From assembly GCA_947471745.1 (NCBI GenBank), contig CANJKZ010000142.1:2616501-2680500 (forward strand): 64,000 bases of DNA, read 5' to 3'. Both the position numbers and the translations under genes were made by a program. Positions within the stretch are counted from its first letter, which is position 1, and every line of letters begins with the position of its first letter. Positions 33,230 to 43,745 of this stretch are shown here, piece after piece. Under the pieces are notes generated by a model that was given only the letters and a program-made list of their open reading frames with translations, was not told the DNA's origin and made no database searches. The stretch comes from Closterium sp. Naga37s-1 (lineage: Eukaryota > Streptophyta > Zygnematophyceae > Desmidiales > Closteriaceae).

Positions 33230-34080
33230 AGCGCGCTCAGCCCGAGTCGCGCTCCGGGCCCTCACTTCGTCGAGCCGCCCTAGCGGCCCTTCACTGCGGC
33301 CCCGCCACTCGTCTCAGCGGCCCCGCCGCCCGTCTTCGCGGCCCCGCCGCCTCTCTCCTAGCGGCCCCGCCGCCCTACCTAGCGGCCCCGCCGCCCTACC
33401 TCGCGGCCTCGCCGCCCTATTGCGCGGCCCCGCCGCCCTACCTAGCGGCCCCGCCGCCCTTACTCGCGGCCTCGCCGCCCCATTGCGCGGCCCCGCCGCC
33501 CTACCTCGCGGCCTCGCCGCCCCATCGCGAGGCCCCGCCGCCCTACCTAGCGGCCCCGCCGCCCTTCCTCGCGGCCCCGCCGCCCCATCGCGCGGCCCCG
33601 CCGCCCTATCTAGCGGCCCCGCCGCCCTTCCTCGCGGCCCCGCCGCCCCATCGCGCGGCCCCGCCGCCCTTCCTCGCGGCCCCGCCGCCCCATCAGCGGC
33701 CCCGCCGCCCTATCAAGCGGCCCCGCCGCCCTTCTCTGCAGCGGCCCCGCCACTCCTCTACAGCGGCCGAGCCGCCCAGCAGCAGCGCAGCCGAGCCGCC
33801 CAGCAGCAGAGCAGCCGAGCCGCCCAGCCGTCGAGCCGCCCTGCAGCCGAGCCGCCCGGGAGCCGAGCCGCCCTGCCGCCGAGCCGCCCGGGAGCCGAGC
33901 CGCCGAGCCGCCCGGGAGCCGAGCCGCCGAGCCGCCCTGCCGCCGAGCCGCCCTGCCGCCGAGCCGCCCTGCCGCCGAGCCGCCCGGGAGCCGAGCCGCC
34001 CAGCAGCCGAGCCGCCGAGCCGCCCAGCTGCCGGGCCGCCCTACTGCCGAGCCGCCCGACCTGCCCTGCCTGGTGAGTAC
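33230..34080 (+). repeat. E3 GC-rich leader, degenerate tandem repeat
   Basis: Dozens of imperfect GCGGCCCCGCCGCCC-type units, then GCCGAGCCGCCC-type units, lie between the primer site and gag. One frame is open for 311 codons purely because the repeat lacks stops there; it reads as Ala/Pro/Arg low complexity and is not called a gene. Equivalent GC-rich leaders occur in every other LTR element of the window. Confidence 0.85.
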
Positions 34081-34139
34081 AGCACCACTGTTACTGCGTG
34101 CCCTTCCCCTACTGCTTGCACTACTACACTGTCGTAGTC

Positions 34140-35177
34140 ATGGCTACCCCTAGTGTCCTCGCTTTTGACGCTGAGGGTCGAGCCATTGACTTTGAGGTCT
34201 GGGTCGACGACCTGCAGCTGTTCTTACAGTGCGATAGGGCGGACGGTCTTTCCCTCTTTGACCTCACCTCTGGCGCCTCTCCTGCCCCTGCTGCTGATGC
34301 TGACCCCACTGTTCGCTCTCAGTGGGCCACCCGCGATGCTGCTGCACGTCTTGCTGTGCGTCGCCACCTGCCTACCACTGAGCGCGCGCACTTTAGTCAG
34401 TACAAGAGTGCTCAGACCTTGTACGACGCTGTAGTTGCGCGCTACTCTTCCCCTGCCACTGCTGCCCTGAGCCGCCTCATGCTACCGTACCTCTTTCCTG
34501 ACCTTGCTGCCTTTCCCACTGTCGCTGACCTCATTACGCACCTCCGCACTAGTGACACTCGCTACCGCGCCGCCCTTCCTGCTGAGTTCTGCGCCAAGAA
34601 CCCCCCCCCCATGTACATCACTCTCTATTACATAGTCACACGCCTCCCTGACTCCCTTCGCGTAGTCAGGGACCACTTCCTCTCAGTCTGTCCCACCACT
34701 CTCACTGTCGACCTCCTCGAGAAGTCCCTCCTTGCGGCGGAGAAGAGCATCGTCGCTGTAGGAGCCTCTCGTGGTGACCCTCGCACCCCCATCTTTGAGG
34801 GGTGTTCTCCTTCCCCCCTGCTGCCCTCTGTTGCCTCTGCTGCTGCTGCCGACCTGCTTGGTCTTGAGTCGGTCTGCGCGGCGTCTGCCCCTAGCGGGAG
34901 ACGCCGCCCTAGCAGGGGCAAAGGGGGCAAGGGCACGGGTGGAACTGGCGGAGGCGGTGGAGGTGGCGGTGGAGGCGGCGGAGGGAGTGGGGGTGGCGGT
35001 GGGAGTGGTGGCGGGGGCGGTGGTGGCGGTGGCAGCAGCGGAGGAGGAGGCGGTGGTGGCGGCAGCGGTGGGAGCGGAGGCAGCGGTGGTGGTGGAGGTG
35101 GAGGCGGCGGTGGCGGAGGGGGTGGAGCTGGTCGGGGTGGTGCCCCGCAGCGTAGCGGCTCTGGTGGTGGCCAGCGT

Positions 35178-35212
<35 letters not shown>

Positions 35213-38200
35213 TTCGCGGGACATCCCCCCGCCCCAGCAGCTCCGTGAGTGGTACACGCAGCGTCAGCGGGGTGGGGGTTTTGGTCCGTGCACCTACGTC
35301 CTTCGTTCCGGCGACCGCGCGGGTGAGCAGTGTGGGGGTGCCCACCCCACCCAGCGCTGCTTTGGCCGCCTGACGGACGCTTGGCGTCAGCAGTTCCCCG
35401 AGGCCAGTGAGATTCCCCGTTGGGGAGAGCTGTCTAGGGCTGGCGTAGCTATCTTTGATCTTGACTTTGATGCTATCCTTGCTGCCATGTATGCTGTGAC
35501 TATTAGTGAGGAGGGTGACTGTTACCGGTGTTTCCCGCCCGACCCGGGCATTGGTACTGCTGCGCCAGGTACTTCTGCGGCTGCTGCTCTAGGTGCCAGT
35601 GCGTCTGCACTCTCAGGTACTGGTGAGGCTGCACTCTCAGGTACTGCGTCGGCTTCGGCCTCCCTCACCTTCACGCTTGACTCAGGGGCTTCTCGCTCCT
35701 TCTTTCGAGACCGCACCACACTCACGCCGCTTGGCCGGCCGGTTGCAGTCTCCCTGGCTGACCCCTCTGGGGGTCCTGTCCTCTCTCACTTCTCCACTGT
35801 CCTCCCGTGTCCGGCTGCCCCCTCGGGCACCTTGTCTGGTCTGTACCTCCCCTCGTTCTCGACGAACTTGGTGAGTGGTGCTGACCTGCAGGATGCGGGG
35901 GTTCACCAGTTTACTCCTGCGAGTCAGCGGGTGACCCACTGCTCGGACGCCCGCACAGGCCGACACCTGGCCACGTTTTCGCGTCGGCCGGGGTCGAGTC
36001 TCTACACCCTGACCACTGAGTCTCCTCCTGACCCTGCGTCTGGCCAGGTAGCTGCGTCGGGTCAGGTGTTTGCTGCTGCGTCCAGGTCTGGTCCTGAGTC
36101 TGCCCCCTGCTCGTGTCGCCGCCTGTCTCAGGAGACTCTCCTGTGGCACCACCGTCTTGGCCACCCCTCCTTGCCTCGTCTTCGGGGCATGGCTTCCCGT
36201 GTCCTTGTCTCTGGTCTTCCCCGGTCTCTCCCTCCCCTTCCTTCGGGACCCGGACCTTCCTGTGTCCCCTGTGTCGAGGGGCGGCTCCGGGCTGCCCCTC
36301 ACTCCTCCCAGTTTCCCCCGACAGAGGCTCCTCTGCAGACGCTTCACATGGACGTGTGGGGCCCGGCCCGCGTCCGTGGGCAGGGTCACGAGCGCTACTT
36401 CCTGCTGGTGGTTGACGACTACTCGCGTTACACCACAGTCTTCCCCTTGCGCAGCAAGGGTGATGTCACTGAGGTGTTGATCGACTGGATCCGCGCAGCT
36501 CGTCTCCAGCTCAGGAGGAGCTTCGGCTCGGACTTTCCTGTTCTGCGTCTGCACTCTGACCGAGGTGGAGAGTTCTCCTCTGGCCTTCTGCGAGCCTACT
36601 GTCGTGCACGAGGCATCCGCCAGACCTTTACGCTTCCGGACTCTCCACAGCAAAATGGGATTGCTGAGCGCCGCATTGGCATGGTCATGGACGTCGCTCG
36701 TACGTCCATGATGCATGCGGCTGCCCCCCATTTTCTGTGGCCGTTTGCGGTTCGGTACGCGGCGCATCAGATCAACCTTCACCCCAGGGTCTCCCGGCCG
36801 GAGACCTCCCCAGCTCTGCTGTGGACGGGGAAGGTCGGCGATGCGTCTGCGTTCCGTGTCTGGGGATCTCGGGCGTTTGTCCGCGACTTGTCTGCGGACA
36901 AGCTGTCCCCTCGTGCTGCTCCCTGTGTCTTCCTCGGCTTCCCCCCTGACGCCCCAGGGTGGCAGTTCTACCACCCCTCCTCTCGTCGTGTTCTGTCCTC
37001 CCAGGACGTCACGTTCGACGAGTCAGTCCCCTTCTACCGCCTCTTCCCCTACCGCACTCCTTCCCTCCCCCCGCCACCGCACTTCCTTGTGCCAGGTCCC
37101 CCCCCGGTAGACCCCCTTCCCCCTCAGGGTCCTGCCCCTTCAGGTGTGTCCCAGGTAGACGCAGTCGAGCCGGTCGAGGTTGCTGGTGACTCTGGTCCTG
37201 CTGCGGGTGCTGAGCCTGGGGGTGCTGACTCTGGGGGTGCTACGCGCGTGGGTGCTGAGCCTGGGGGTGCTGAGCCTGGGGGTGCTGAGTCTGGGGGTGC
37301 TGAGCCTGGGTGTACTGCGACTGGGGGTGCTGAGCCTGGGGGTGCGGAGTCTGGGGGTGCTGAGCCTGGGGGTGCTGTGACTGGGGGTGCTGAGCCAGGG
37401 GGTGCTGCGTCTGGAGCTACTGAGCCTGGAGCTGCGGAGCCTGCGGCCACTGGACCTCCCCTTGTGGCGTCTGGCGGTGCGGGACCTGGCGGTTCTCCGG
37501 GTGCTTCGCCTCGGCGGGAGCCCCTCTCTCCACAGGAGCTGCGCGAGTGGTTTGCTCGCCGCTGGAGACGTACTGCTGGAGCTGGAGCTCCTTCGGCTGC
37601 TGAGGGTACTTGTGCCGCTGGTCCCGGAGCTGCTGGGCCCTCGGGTCCGCCTGGAGCTGGAGCTGCCGCGGGTGTTGGTGCTGAGACTGCTGCTGTCCTT
37701 CCTGGCGGTGGTCCTGCTGCGGGTACTGCTGGTGCTGCTGGAGGTACTGGAGCTGGAGGTGCTGTTGGCGCTGGTGCTGCTGCTGAGGGTGCTGTCCCTG
37801 CTGTGTCTGGAGTTGCCGCGCGGCCTCGGCCGTACTTCGTTCCACTCCTACAGCAGGTTCTTGGTCTTTCTCCTCCTGCAGCGTGTCCACAGCCTGTTCA
37901 GTCACAGTCCCAGTTAGAGCCCGCCTCCCCACTTCCTGCTCCCTCTCCTTACACTGGTCCCACTGGAGGTCTTGCTGAGCGTCGTGAGCCTGCGTCTCGT
38001 CCTGCGTCGCCTGTTCGTGCTGCTCGCGCTAGTGGTCGCGGTTCGCGTCAGCGTCCTCCTCCTGTCCCTGGCACGCACCGGATGTCTTTGCGTCCGTCCA
38101 CTGCTCCTCTGCGTGCCCCTTTGCCTTCTCCTCCTGAGTCCTCCCTTCCTGCACTTACCGACCCAGAGTCCGACTCTCTTCGTGCTGCTAGTCCTACTGT

Positions 38201-40067
38201 CACACGTCTCCTTGCTACTGTCGTCACTGACCCCTCTTTTGAGTCCACTGCTGCGTCTGCTCTTGTTGCTGAGCTCGTCGACTTTGCTGCTAGCTGTCGT
38301 CTAGACTACGCTGCCGGTCTTGTTGCTGAGTCTGCGTCTGTCTGTCCTCCGTCCGTCGGGGGTGAGTGTGCTCTTGGCACGGACGTCCTTGAGGACAGGC
38401 AGGAGGAGTTCCAGTGTCTGGCTGCTGCTTCACCTCATCTCGCGTCCGTACTACTTGCCCCTGAGGGAGACCCGGATGCACTAGACATCCCGACTCCGCG
38501 CTCTTACGCGGAGGCCGTAGAGGGTCCCTACTCCTCTCAGTGGCAGGCAGCTATGGATGTAGAGATGGCGTCCTGGAAGTCCACAGGCACCTACGTTGAC
38601 GCGGTTCCCCCTCCTGGGGCGAACATCGTCAGTGGCATGTGGATCTTCAGGGTGAAGCGGCCGCCGGGCTCTCCACCTGTCTTCAAGGCGCGGTACGTCG
38701 CTCGTGGCTTCAGTCAGCGGCAGGGAGTTGACTACTTTCAGACCTTCTCTCCCACCCCGAAGATGACCACTCTTCGGGTGCTGCTGCACATAGCCGCTCA
38801 GCGTGACTACGAGCTCCACTCTCTTGACTTCAGCACTGCTTTCTTGCAGGGTAGCCTGCACGAGGAGATCTGGCTGCGCCGTCCACCTGGCTTCACTGGG
38901 ACTTTCCCTACTGGCACCCAGTGGAGCCTCCGACGGCCAGTCTACGGTCTCCGCCAGGCACCGCGTGAGTGGCACGACACACTGAGGACTACGCTTGCGG
39001 CTCTTGGGTTTGCTCCCTCTACGGCTGACCCGTCGTTGTTTCTGCGCACCGACACTTCTTTGCCGCCGTTCTACATCCTCGTGTACGTCGACGACTTGGT
39101 CTTTGCCACAGCTGACACTGCTGGACTCGCCCACGTGAAGTCCGAGCTGCAGAAGAGACACACGTGCACAGACCTGGGTGAACTGCGCAGCTACCTTGGC
39201 TTGCAGATCACTCGGGACAGAGCACGCCGCACCATTACCTTGACTCAGTCACACATGGTGCAGCAGGTCCTTCAGCGCTTCGGCTTCACGTACTCCTCGC
39301 CTCAGGCCACTCCTCTGTCTACTCGCCACTCGCTCTCAGCTCTGCCTTCGGATGAGTCCGTAGAGTCGAGTGGCCCGTACCCAGAGCTTGTTGGCTGCCT
39401 CATGTACCTGATGACCTGCACACGACCTGACCTTGCATACCCTCTTAGCATTCTTGCACGCTATGTTGCTCCTGGGAGACACCGACCAGAGCACATGGCT
39501 GCAGCGAAGAGGGTGTTGCGCTACTTGTGCAGTACGTCGGGCATGGGGCTAGTGCTTGGAGGGCGGAGTCCAGTGGTCCTCACTGGGCACGCGGACGCTT
39601 CTTGGGCTGACGACCAGGCTACGCAGCGGTCGTCGCAGGGTTACACCTTCAGTCTTGGTTCCGGCTCTGTCTCGTGGCGGGCTACTCGCTCGTCCTCTGT
39701 TCTCGGCTCCAGTTGTGAGGCTGAGATCTACGCCGGGGCCATGGCTGCACAGGAGCTTCGCTGGCTCACCTACCTGCTGACTGACCTTGGAGAGCCGCCT
39801 CGTTCTCCTCCAGTGCTGTACGTAGATAACAAGGCCATGCTGGCCTTGTGTCGAGAGCAGCGCTTGGAGCACAGAACGAAGCACATTGCTCTCCGTTACT
39901 TTCTTGCTCGTGAGCTGCAGCAGCGTGGTCAGTTGCGACTTGCGTACGTGGCCTCTGAGGCCAACACTGCTGATGTGTTCACCAAGGCACTTGCGCCTTG
40001 TGACCATCAGCGCTTCTGCACTCAGCTGGGTCTTGTACCTGTCTTGCCTCACTTGCTCTCCTCTTGA
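34140..40067 (+). CDS. E3 gag-pol polyprotein (copia)
   Basis: One uninterrupted frame. I start it at the ATG at 34140 (MATPSVLAFDAEG) rather than 14 codons earlier, because other family members begin with a related MATITV sequence. This gives 1,975 residues. Parts in order: gag (about 1-260), a long Gly-rich then Gln-rich stretch (about 270-370), a CCHC-type zinc finger with an unusually long first loop (about 380-405), aspartic protease (FTLDSGAS, about 505), the pre-integrase HHRLGHPS segment and integrase (about 660-960), a linker with many Glu-Pro-Gly-Gly-Ala-type repeats (about 1,000-1,300), reverse transcriptase (YVDDLVF, about 1,640) and RNase H (to the end). As in other copia elements the polyprotein is expected to be cut by its own protease. 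Confidence 0.95.
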
Positions 40068-40274
40068 CCTTGCTTGTACTGTCACATATATATACCTGCT
40101 CTTGCTTGTCTAGCTCTATATATATATATGTGCACTCCTGCATGTGAACTGGCCTTGTGGCCTTGTCGTTGTGCTCGGACTGTGTGGTGACTTTGTGATC
40201 CACCCTGAGCTTGCTGTGCTTTGCGTGACTGGTCTTGTGACCCCTTGTTCTCCCCCACTTTTCCTATGGGGGTG

Positions 40275-40409
40275 TGTCAGAACATATATATAGCTTATGC
40301 TGTTGTGTAGGCTATAGTGGGGTATCCCATAGGGGGTACAACCCAATTAGGGTTTCCTATATGTACTCACTTCATTCATAGTTCATCCATCCTTGTTCAA
40401 ATGTTCTCA
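40275..40409 (+). repeat. E3 3' LTR
   Basis: 135 bp, identical by eye to 33023-33157, followed by the target duplication GTCCG at 40410-40414. Confidence 0.95.
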
Positions 40410-40414
40410 GTCCG

Positions 40415-40576
40415 GAGCGCGGGTTACCAACCGAACCGTGAGGTTGGGTCGCATCGTGAACAGTGGCGGGAGTCGTGGTCGAGGCGAATGTCGCGAGCGG
40501 GTAACGTTCACGGATGGGTGCCGATGGCGGGAACGGGTATGTACGCTGTAAGCAGGGACGCGAAGTAAGGAAAATG
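40415..40576 (+). repeat. Dispersed repeat, copy 1, right half
   Basis: It continues the repeat begun at 32,845. Shared landmarks with 55,921-56,259 include GAACAGTGGCGGGA and the end AAGTAAGGAAAATG. Similarity between the two copies stops just after this end. Confidence 0.75.
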
Positions 40577-41070
<494 letters not shown>

Positions 41071-41245
41071 TGTCAGAAGAGTAAGCACAAGGAGGAGCCA
41101 TAGCTAGGGTTTACCTAGCTAGGCAAGAGAGAATGAGCAAAGGAGGAGGTTCACTAGCAAGCAGAAGGATACATATAGGAAATCCTAAGGGGTTGTACTC
41201 ACTACAGAGTACCCCACTGCAGGCTAGACAAACTACATTCTGACA
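41071..41245 (-). repeat. E4 3' LTR (left copy)
   Basis: 175 bp, TGTCAGAAGAG...ATTCTGACA. On the minus strand it carries the family core resembling TAGCCTGCAGTGGGGTA. Confidence 0.92.
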
Positions 41246-41869
41246 CACCCCCATAGTCAAAGTGGGGTATAATCAGCAGAGCAAGCAGTCATAGAGCAGG
41301 TTCACAAGTACAAGCAAAGCTAGAGGCATTCACAAAGGGCAAGTGAGGAGGAGGAGGCGGGACTGTAAGAGGAGAGAAGATAGGAGGCGACGGCTGAAGC
41401 TGCAGACACACGGGCAACAGGAGCGGCTGGCACAGTGGCTACCGGGACAGCGCCCCGGACTACTGGAGTAACTGGCTCGGCGGCTATGAAGAGCGGCAGG
41501 AGCAACGGACCCACGGGCGACAGGCGCAGCAGGCTCTCTGGGCTACCAGGACAGCGCCTCGGACTACAGGTGCTGCGGACGACAAGACGGCAGCCTCCGC
41601 TCAACCTCCCCCAACTGTCCCACACCCCTCTCACACACCCCCTGCTGAAACCCCTAGCTCCACTCCCACGTCACCCCCCTAGCACCACTCCTTCGGCTCC
41701 CACACACCCACCCCCCTCAGCGGCAGCTGCAGCAGTGGGAGACGGAGGAGGAGGAGGAGCAGGGGACGGCTCACACACCCGCCACCCCCATATCCGCCAC
41801 CCCCAGACCCTCCAACGAAGGGCAGAAATGCGGGCAGCAGGTGGGGCGGCGTGTGAGCACAAGCGGGGC

Positions 41870-42320
41870 GGCGCGCGGGCCCCCAGGGCGCCTCGACGAG
41901 CGACGGGAGGGGGCGACGCGCGGGCCCCCTGGGCGCCGCGACGGGCGACGGGAGGGGCGACGCGCGGCCCCCTAGGGCGCCGCGACGGGCGACGGGAGGG
42001 GCGACGCGCGGCCCCCCAGGGCGCCGCGACGGGCGACGGGAGGGGCGACGCGCGGCCCCCCAGGGCGCCGCGACGGGCGACGGGAGGGAGGGGGCGACGC
42101 CCTGGCCCCGAGGGCGTCGCGACGGGCGACGGGCAGGGCAACGCGCGCCCCCCCAGGGCGCTGCGACGGGCGACGGGAGGGGGGGAGGCGACGCGCGGGC
42201 CCCCAGGGCTCCGCGACGGGCGACGGGCACGGCGACGCGCGGCCCCCCAGGGCGCCGCGACGGGCGACGGGCAGGGCAGCGCGCGGGCCCCCGGGGCGCC
42301 GCGTGGGGCAGGAAACCGCC
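41870..42320. repeat. E4 internal GC-rich minisatellite, ~45-50-bp unit
   Basis: About nine units containing GCGCCGCGACGGGCGACGGG and GGCGACGCGCGGCCCCC. It occupies the leader position on the minus strand. E7 contains a diverged relative (about 62,900-63,180). Confidence 0.85.
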
Positions 42321-42477
42321 GCGCGCCTCGGGGCGCACGGCGGGCAGAAAACCGCCATGCGCCCCGAGCGCGTGGCGGGAAGAAAATGGCGTCGCGCGCC
42401 ACGGGGCGCGCGACAAACAGGAACGCAGCGGAAGCACGTGGGGCCCACAGGCCAGGACGTAACAGGCTCTGATACCA

Positions 42478-42652
42478 TGTCAGAAGAGTAAGCACAAGGA
42501 GGAGCCATAGCTAGGGTTTACCTAGCTAGGCAAGAGAGAATGAGCAAAGGAGGAGGTTCATTAGCAAGCAGAAGGATACATATAGGAAACCCTAAGGGGT
42601 TGTACTCACTACAAAGTACCCCACTGCAGGCTAGACAAACTACATTCTGACA
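42478..42652 (-). repeat. E4 5' LTR (right copy)
   Basis: 175 bp, partner of 41071-41245, followed by GATAC. The primer-binding site lies immediately to its left. Confidence 0.92.
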
Positions 42653-42657
42653 GATAC

Positions 42658-43616
42658 AGCAAGAAAGACAATGCAACGCACCTACCAACCTAGCAGGGCG
42701 ACATGCCAACATAGCAGGGAAGACGTCTTGCCAGCGTTGCACGAAAGCGGCCTACCAGAGTAGGTGCAGGTCTGTACGGCAGACAATTTCATGCACGTCG
42801 TGTACGTGATGTACATAGCGCAGGCGCCAGTTTGAAGAGCACCTGATGCAGTTTCCGCATGTCAACATTCGCGCAGTAATTTTTTTCAACCAGAAGGCCT
42901 TGCTCCCTAACAAAATAATCCCGTCAGTCATCGCCCTGGCGGAAATTGCTTTTATCGACCACGGGGACTCGGCGCCTCCCGCCGACTTCATCTCGTCGAC
43001 CAACAACTCGTCGGCTTTCACTCGTCGTTGACAACAGCAACGACAGCATCAACGACAACAGCAACAACAACAACAACCCCAACAACAACCACAGCAACAA
43101 CAACAGCAACCAATAGCCGCAAGCAGCAGCAGCAACAGGAGCAGCAACTAACAATTGCAACAGGAGCAGCAATAGTAGCAACAACAACAACAGCAGCAAC
43201 AGCAGAAGCAATAGGAGAAGCAGCAACAGCAGCATCAGCAGCGTCGGCAGCAGCGGCAGCACCCAAGGTTGTGTCGGAAGACTTGCAATGGAGATGCCAG
43301 TTTGATCCTCGAGAAGGGCTACATGCATGCTGGCGTAGTGGGTTATGGTCGGGCTTACCCGCTGCTTAACAAGCCCTTTTATCCTAGGGGTTAATGGCTG
43401 GGATTCTGACGCTCTTTTATCCTAGGGGTTAGTAGCTGGGATTCTAACATGATATCTGAGCGAAAGGTCTTCGGGGTCTTGCACACATTTGGTTTGCATC
43501 GAGGTTTTTTTTCTTCGGTTAAGCGCTTAACCGAACATCCCCACTCTTTGTGACGCGAGGTCTTGCACACATTTGGACTCGTCTCAGAAAACATGGGATT
43601 TCGACGCTTACTAAAG
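42658..43616. other. No gene seen; CAA/CAG-rich tract and short duplications
   Basis: 43,025-43,260 is an imperfect AAC/AGC-rich tract. Two short direct duplications follow: TTTTATCCTAGGGGTTA (about 43,377 and 43,419) and GGTCTTGCACACATTTGG (about 43,476 and 43,559). Frames over the triplet tract are low complexity and not called. Confidence 0.55.
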
Positions 43617-43745
43617 TGTCAAACTGTTATGTTGTGTGTTGTGTAGGCTGTAGTGGGATAGCCCATATGGGGTACAACCCAATTAGGGTTAGTACTTGTA
43701 CCCACGTTCTTTCTAGTTCATCCATTCTCGCTTAGTCTTCTGACA
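43617..43745 (+). repeat. E5 5' LTR
   Basis: 129 bp, TGTCAAACTGTTATG...CTTCTGACA, with the family core TAGGCTGTAGTGGGATA. Confidence 0.85.

Larger units (their letters stand above)
33023..40409 (+). mobile_element. E3: whole, young Ty1/copia LTR retrotransposon
   Basis: The 135-bp LTRs (33023-33157 and 40275-40409) read as identical, and the 5-bp target duplication GTCCG flanks them (33018-33022 and 40410-40414). The primer site TGGTATCGAGC follows the 5' LTR and matches the initiator-Met tRNA end imperfectly. The tract CCTATGGGGGTG precedes the 3' LTR as the polypurine tract. A GC-rich leader of about 1 kb (33,170-34,090) precedes one long gag-pol frame. The element looks whole and inserted recently. 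It sits inside the dispersed repeat shared with 55,921-56,259. Confidence 0.97.
41071..42652 (-). mobile_element. E4: non-autonomous LTR retroelement (TRIM/LARD-like), minus strand
   Basis: 175-bp LTRs lie at 41071-41245 and 42478-42652, with about three differences between them (about 98% identity) and the target duplication GATAC (41066-41070 and 42653-42657). The minus-strand sequence next to the right LTR, TGGTATCAGAGCC, is an exact initiator-Met primer site. The polypurine tract CTATGGGGGTG adjoins the left LTR. The 1.23-kb interior has no gag or pol; it holds a GC-rich minisatellite (about 41,870-42,460) and non-coding sequence homologous to E7. It looks structurally whole as a non-autonomous element and would depend on proteins from relatives such as E3. 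Confidence 0.9.

Noticed and set aside
33141-34076. 311-codon leader ORF in E3
   Set aside because: It is open only because the GC-rich repeat lacks stops in that frame. It lacks any domain, and the equivalents in sister elements encode unrelated peptides.
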